Of a stretch of 33,903 nucleotides of DNA, positions 32,484 to 33,903 are shown one piece after another. Every line of letters starts with the position of its first letter. Within the stretch, counting starts at the first letter, position 1. The DNA comes from Micrococcales bacterium. Lineage in GTDB: Bacteria; Actinomycetota; Actinomycetes; Actinomycetales; Microbacteriaceae. The translations under genes were made by a program, and so were the position numbers. The notes beneath the pieces are model-generated. The model was not told the origin of the DNA. It was given only the letters and a program-made list of their open reading frames with translations, and made no database searches. The stretch covers positions 1 through 33,903 of the forward strand of contig CANLDE010000009.1 of the NCBI GenBank assembly GCA_947489235.1, read 5' to 3'.

Positions 32484-33903
32484 TATGCTTTCACCCTTAC
32501 TGTGTAAGTTTGGCTTGATCCATCGGCAGCTGTCACTGTGACGATTAGGTAGTTGAATCCTGGCTGAATGTCTCGACCTGAGATCGAAACAGACGCTCCG
32601 GCTGCGTTAGCAATAGCAGAAACGTGCAACCTGGTTGTTCCCTTTGCCACTGTGATTTTTGCCTTACCAAGAACATTGAATCCCTGGATCTTGAAGCTAC
32701 TTAGGCTCGTGTCACTTGATAGCACAGGAACAATTACGTTGATGTGATAGTCAATGAAGTCTCCGTTAGCAGCAGTAACTCGGATAATGACATCGTTGTT
32801 ACCGTCTACTAGGTTCTTGTTACCTGAATAGCGGACAGTAGCTGATGAATCAGCAGCAGTACCAATAACTTCAGCATATCTTGCACCAGCTGCTACCGTG
32901 TTATCACTGTTTACAAGGACGTTTGAGCCATTTAGGGAAATCAGTGAAAGTCCGGTGTTGTTAGACAGGGTTGCTACGTTTACTGTCACGGTGTAGATGC
33001 GTTCGGTGCTTGCGTCAGCACCGATAACAGTGATTGTAACTTGATTAGATCCAGCAACAAGTGCCTTGTTTCCAGAAACCAGCACTGTTGCACTCTGGTC
33101 CTCAGCTACGGCGATAACTGGTGTGCTCTTTGAACCCGCTGGCAAATTAACAGTCCAGTTAGATTCAGTGAGATTCAGTTTCGAACCGCCAACACTTAGA
33201 GATTCAAGTTTAACGTTTCCAGGTAGGCCACCAATTCTGAAAGTAACTGTGTACTCTCTGGTGTCCAGGCTAGGAGCGGTAACAACAATTGTGATTATGT
33301 TGTCACCGATTACTAGGTCGGTGTTTCCAGTAACTTCTACTGTCGCGTTCTCATCGACTGTGGTTACCTCAACATCAACTTCAGTAAGTTCTAGATCTAG
33401 AGACAGTACTACTCCGCCATCTAGAACTGACTCGCCACCAAGAAGAATCTCAGTAACTCCAGTTTCACTTGAAAGAACAACATTGACGGTAATGCTGTAA
33501 ACGAAGGAATCGCCATTTGCAGCAGTAACCGTAACTTCGATTGTGTTCTCTCCAGGCTGAAGGGCGTCAGCTCCAACAATATCGACTGTTGCGTTTTCAT
33601 CGGTAGCCTCAGCAACAACTTCTACAGACTCGGTGTAAGCAACAACTGTAAATACTGCGCCGTCTTGGATTGCCTGACCATTCAGTGTGAACACTGCAAG
33701 AGAAGTATCACTATTCAAGGCAACATTCAAGGTAACTGTATAAGTTGCAACAGACTCACCATCAGCAGCAGTAACAGTAACAACCAACTCGTTATCACCA
33801 GAAACAAGATCAGCGCCACCCTCAACAACAACAGTCGCAGCCTCATCAGTAGCCTCAGCAACAACCACTACAGAAGTAACACCATAAGCCAGGTTCACAG
33901 TAT
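32483..33903 (-). CDS. Cadherin-like beta-sandwich repeat protein, C-terminal part (cut by window edge)
   Basis: The frame is open at the right edge, so the N-terminus is outside the window; 473 codons are visible. It holds one partial and five complete cadherin-like modules (SLAVFTLNGQAIQDGA, ATVEVTGNTDLVIGDNIITI, LSLISLNGSNVLVNS and others) of the same kind as the next gene. It ends TVRVKA with no anchor or OmpA-like tail. A GTG at 33896-33898 could be taken for a start, but it falls inside a module and coding continues upstream. Its stop overlaps the next gene's ATG by one base, so the two are co-translated. The pair likely forms one surface structure, but this is inferred. Confidence 0.88.
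   Translation of the reverse strand, partial: TVNLAYGVTSVVVVAEATDEAATVVVEGGADLVSGDNELVVTVTAADGESVATYTVTLNVALNSDTSLAVFTLNGQAIQDGAVFTVVAYTESVEVVAEATDENATVDIVGADALQPGENTIEVTVTAANGDSFVYSITVNVVLSSETGVTEILLGGESVLDGGVVLSLDLELTEVDVEVTTVDENATVEVTGNTDLVIGDNIITIVVTAPSLDTREYTVTFRIGGLPGNVKLESLSVGGSKLNLTESNWTVNLPAGSKSTPVIAVAEDQSATVLVSGNKALVAGSNQVTITVIGADASTERIYTVTVNVATLSNNTGLSLISLNGSNVLVNSDNTVAAGARYAEVIGTAADSSATVRYSGNKNLVDGNNDVIIRVTAANGDFIDYHINVIVPVLSSDTSLSSFKIQGFNVLGKAKITVAKGTTRLHVSAIANAAGASVSISGRDIQPGFNYLIVTVTAADGSSQTYTVRVKA

Noticed and set aside
32447-32485. One giant repeat gene broken by a stop codon
   Set aside because: The downstream frame has its own start codon and signal peptide right after the stop, so two genes are the simpler reading.

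Overview
The window looks like a piece of the chromosome of a small-genome actinobacterium, most likely a freshwater Microbacteriaceae ('Luna'-type relative). Reasons: a NucS mismatch endonuclease, a DUF4012 protein, a polycysteine-type leaderless leader peptide, many genes whose -10 box lies 6-7 nt before the start codon, frequent TTG/GTG starts, moderate GC (four sampled 60-base lines gave 23, 23, 27 and 31 G+C), and tightly packed genes. The family placement is inference, not a database result.

Region 1 (1-9879, all leftward) is an exopolysaccharide operon. In order of transcription it holds a Wzz/BY-kinase fusion with a tyrosine-rich tail, a low-molecular-weight tyrosine phosphatase, a polyprenyl-phosphate sugar-phosphate transferase, a WecG/TagA-type transferase, two GT4 glycosyltransferases, a Wzy-like polymerase/ligase, an ABC exporter of the lipid-linked oligosaccharide flippase type, and the start of a GT2 glycosyltransferase cut by the window edge. 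Every junction overlaps or is 2 nt apart. The first enzymes build a lipid-linked unit, the membrane proteins move and polymerise it, and the kinase/phosphatase pair probably controls chain length.

Region 2 (9880-12942) diverges from that operon. It holds a small secreted Ig-like protein and a DUF4012 membrane-anchored protein, facing a VanZ-like membrane protein.

Region 3 (12943-18243) is mostly housekeeping: a leaderless Met/Cys-rich leader peptide upstream of a winged-helix regulator, a P-loop kinase, a DedA protein, a nitroreductase, a threonine aldolase, an orphan response regulator, and NucS.

Region 4 (18244-33903) is a cell-surface island. Two secreted CotH-family kinase-like proteins are each divergent from a partner (DUF4956 membrane protein; secreted phosphodiester glycosidase). 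A 1273-residue glycine-rich/Ig-like/multi-membrane protein, a five-helix membrane protein and an SDR oxidoreductase lie between them. At the right are two long proteins made of cadherin-like beta-sandwich repeats, the second cut by the window edge. The region may hold an envelope system that phosphorylates or remodels surface polymers, but that link is inferred from context only.

No tRNA, rRNA, CRISPR array, transposase or integrase was recognised.
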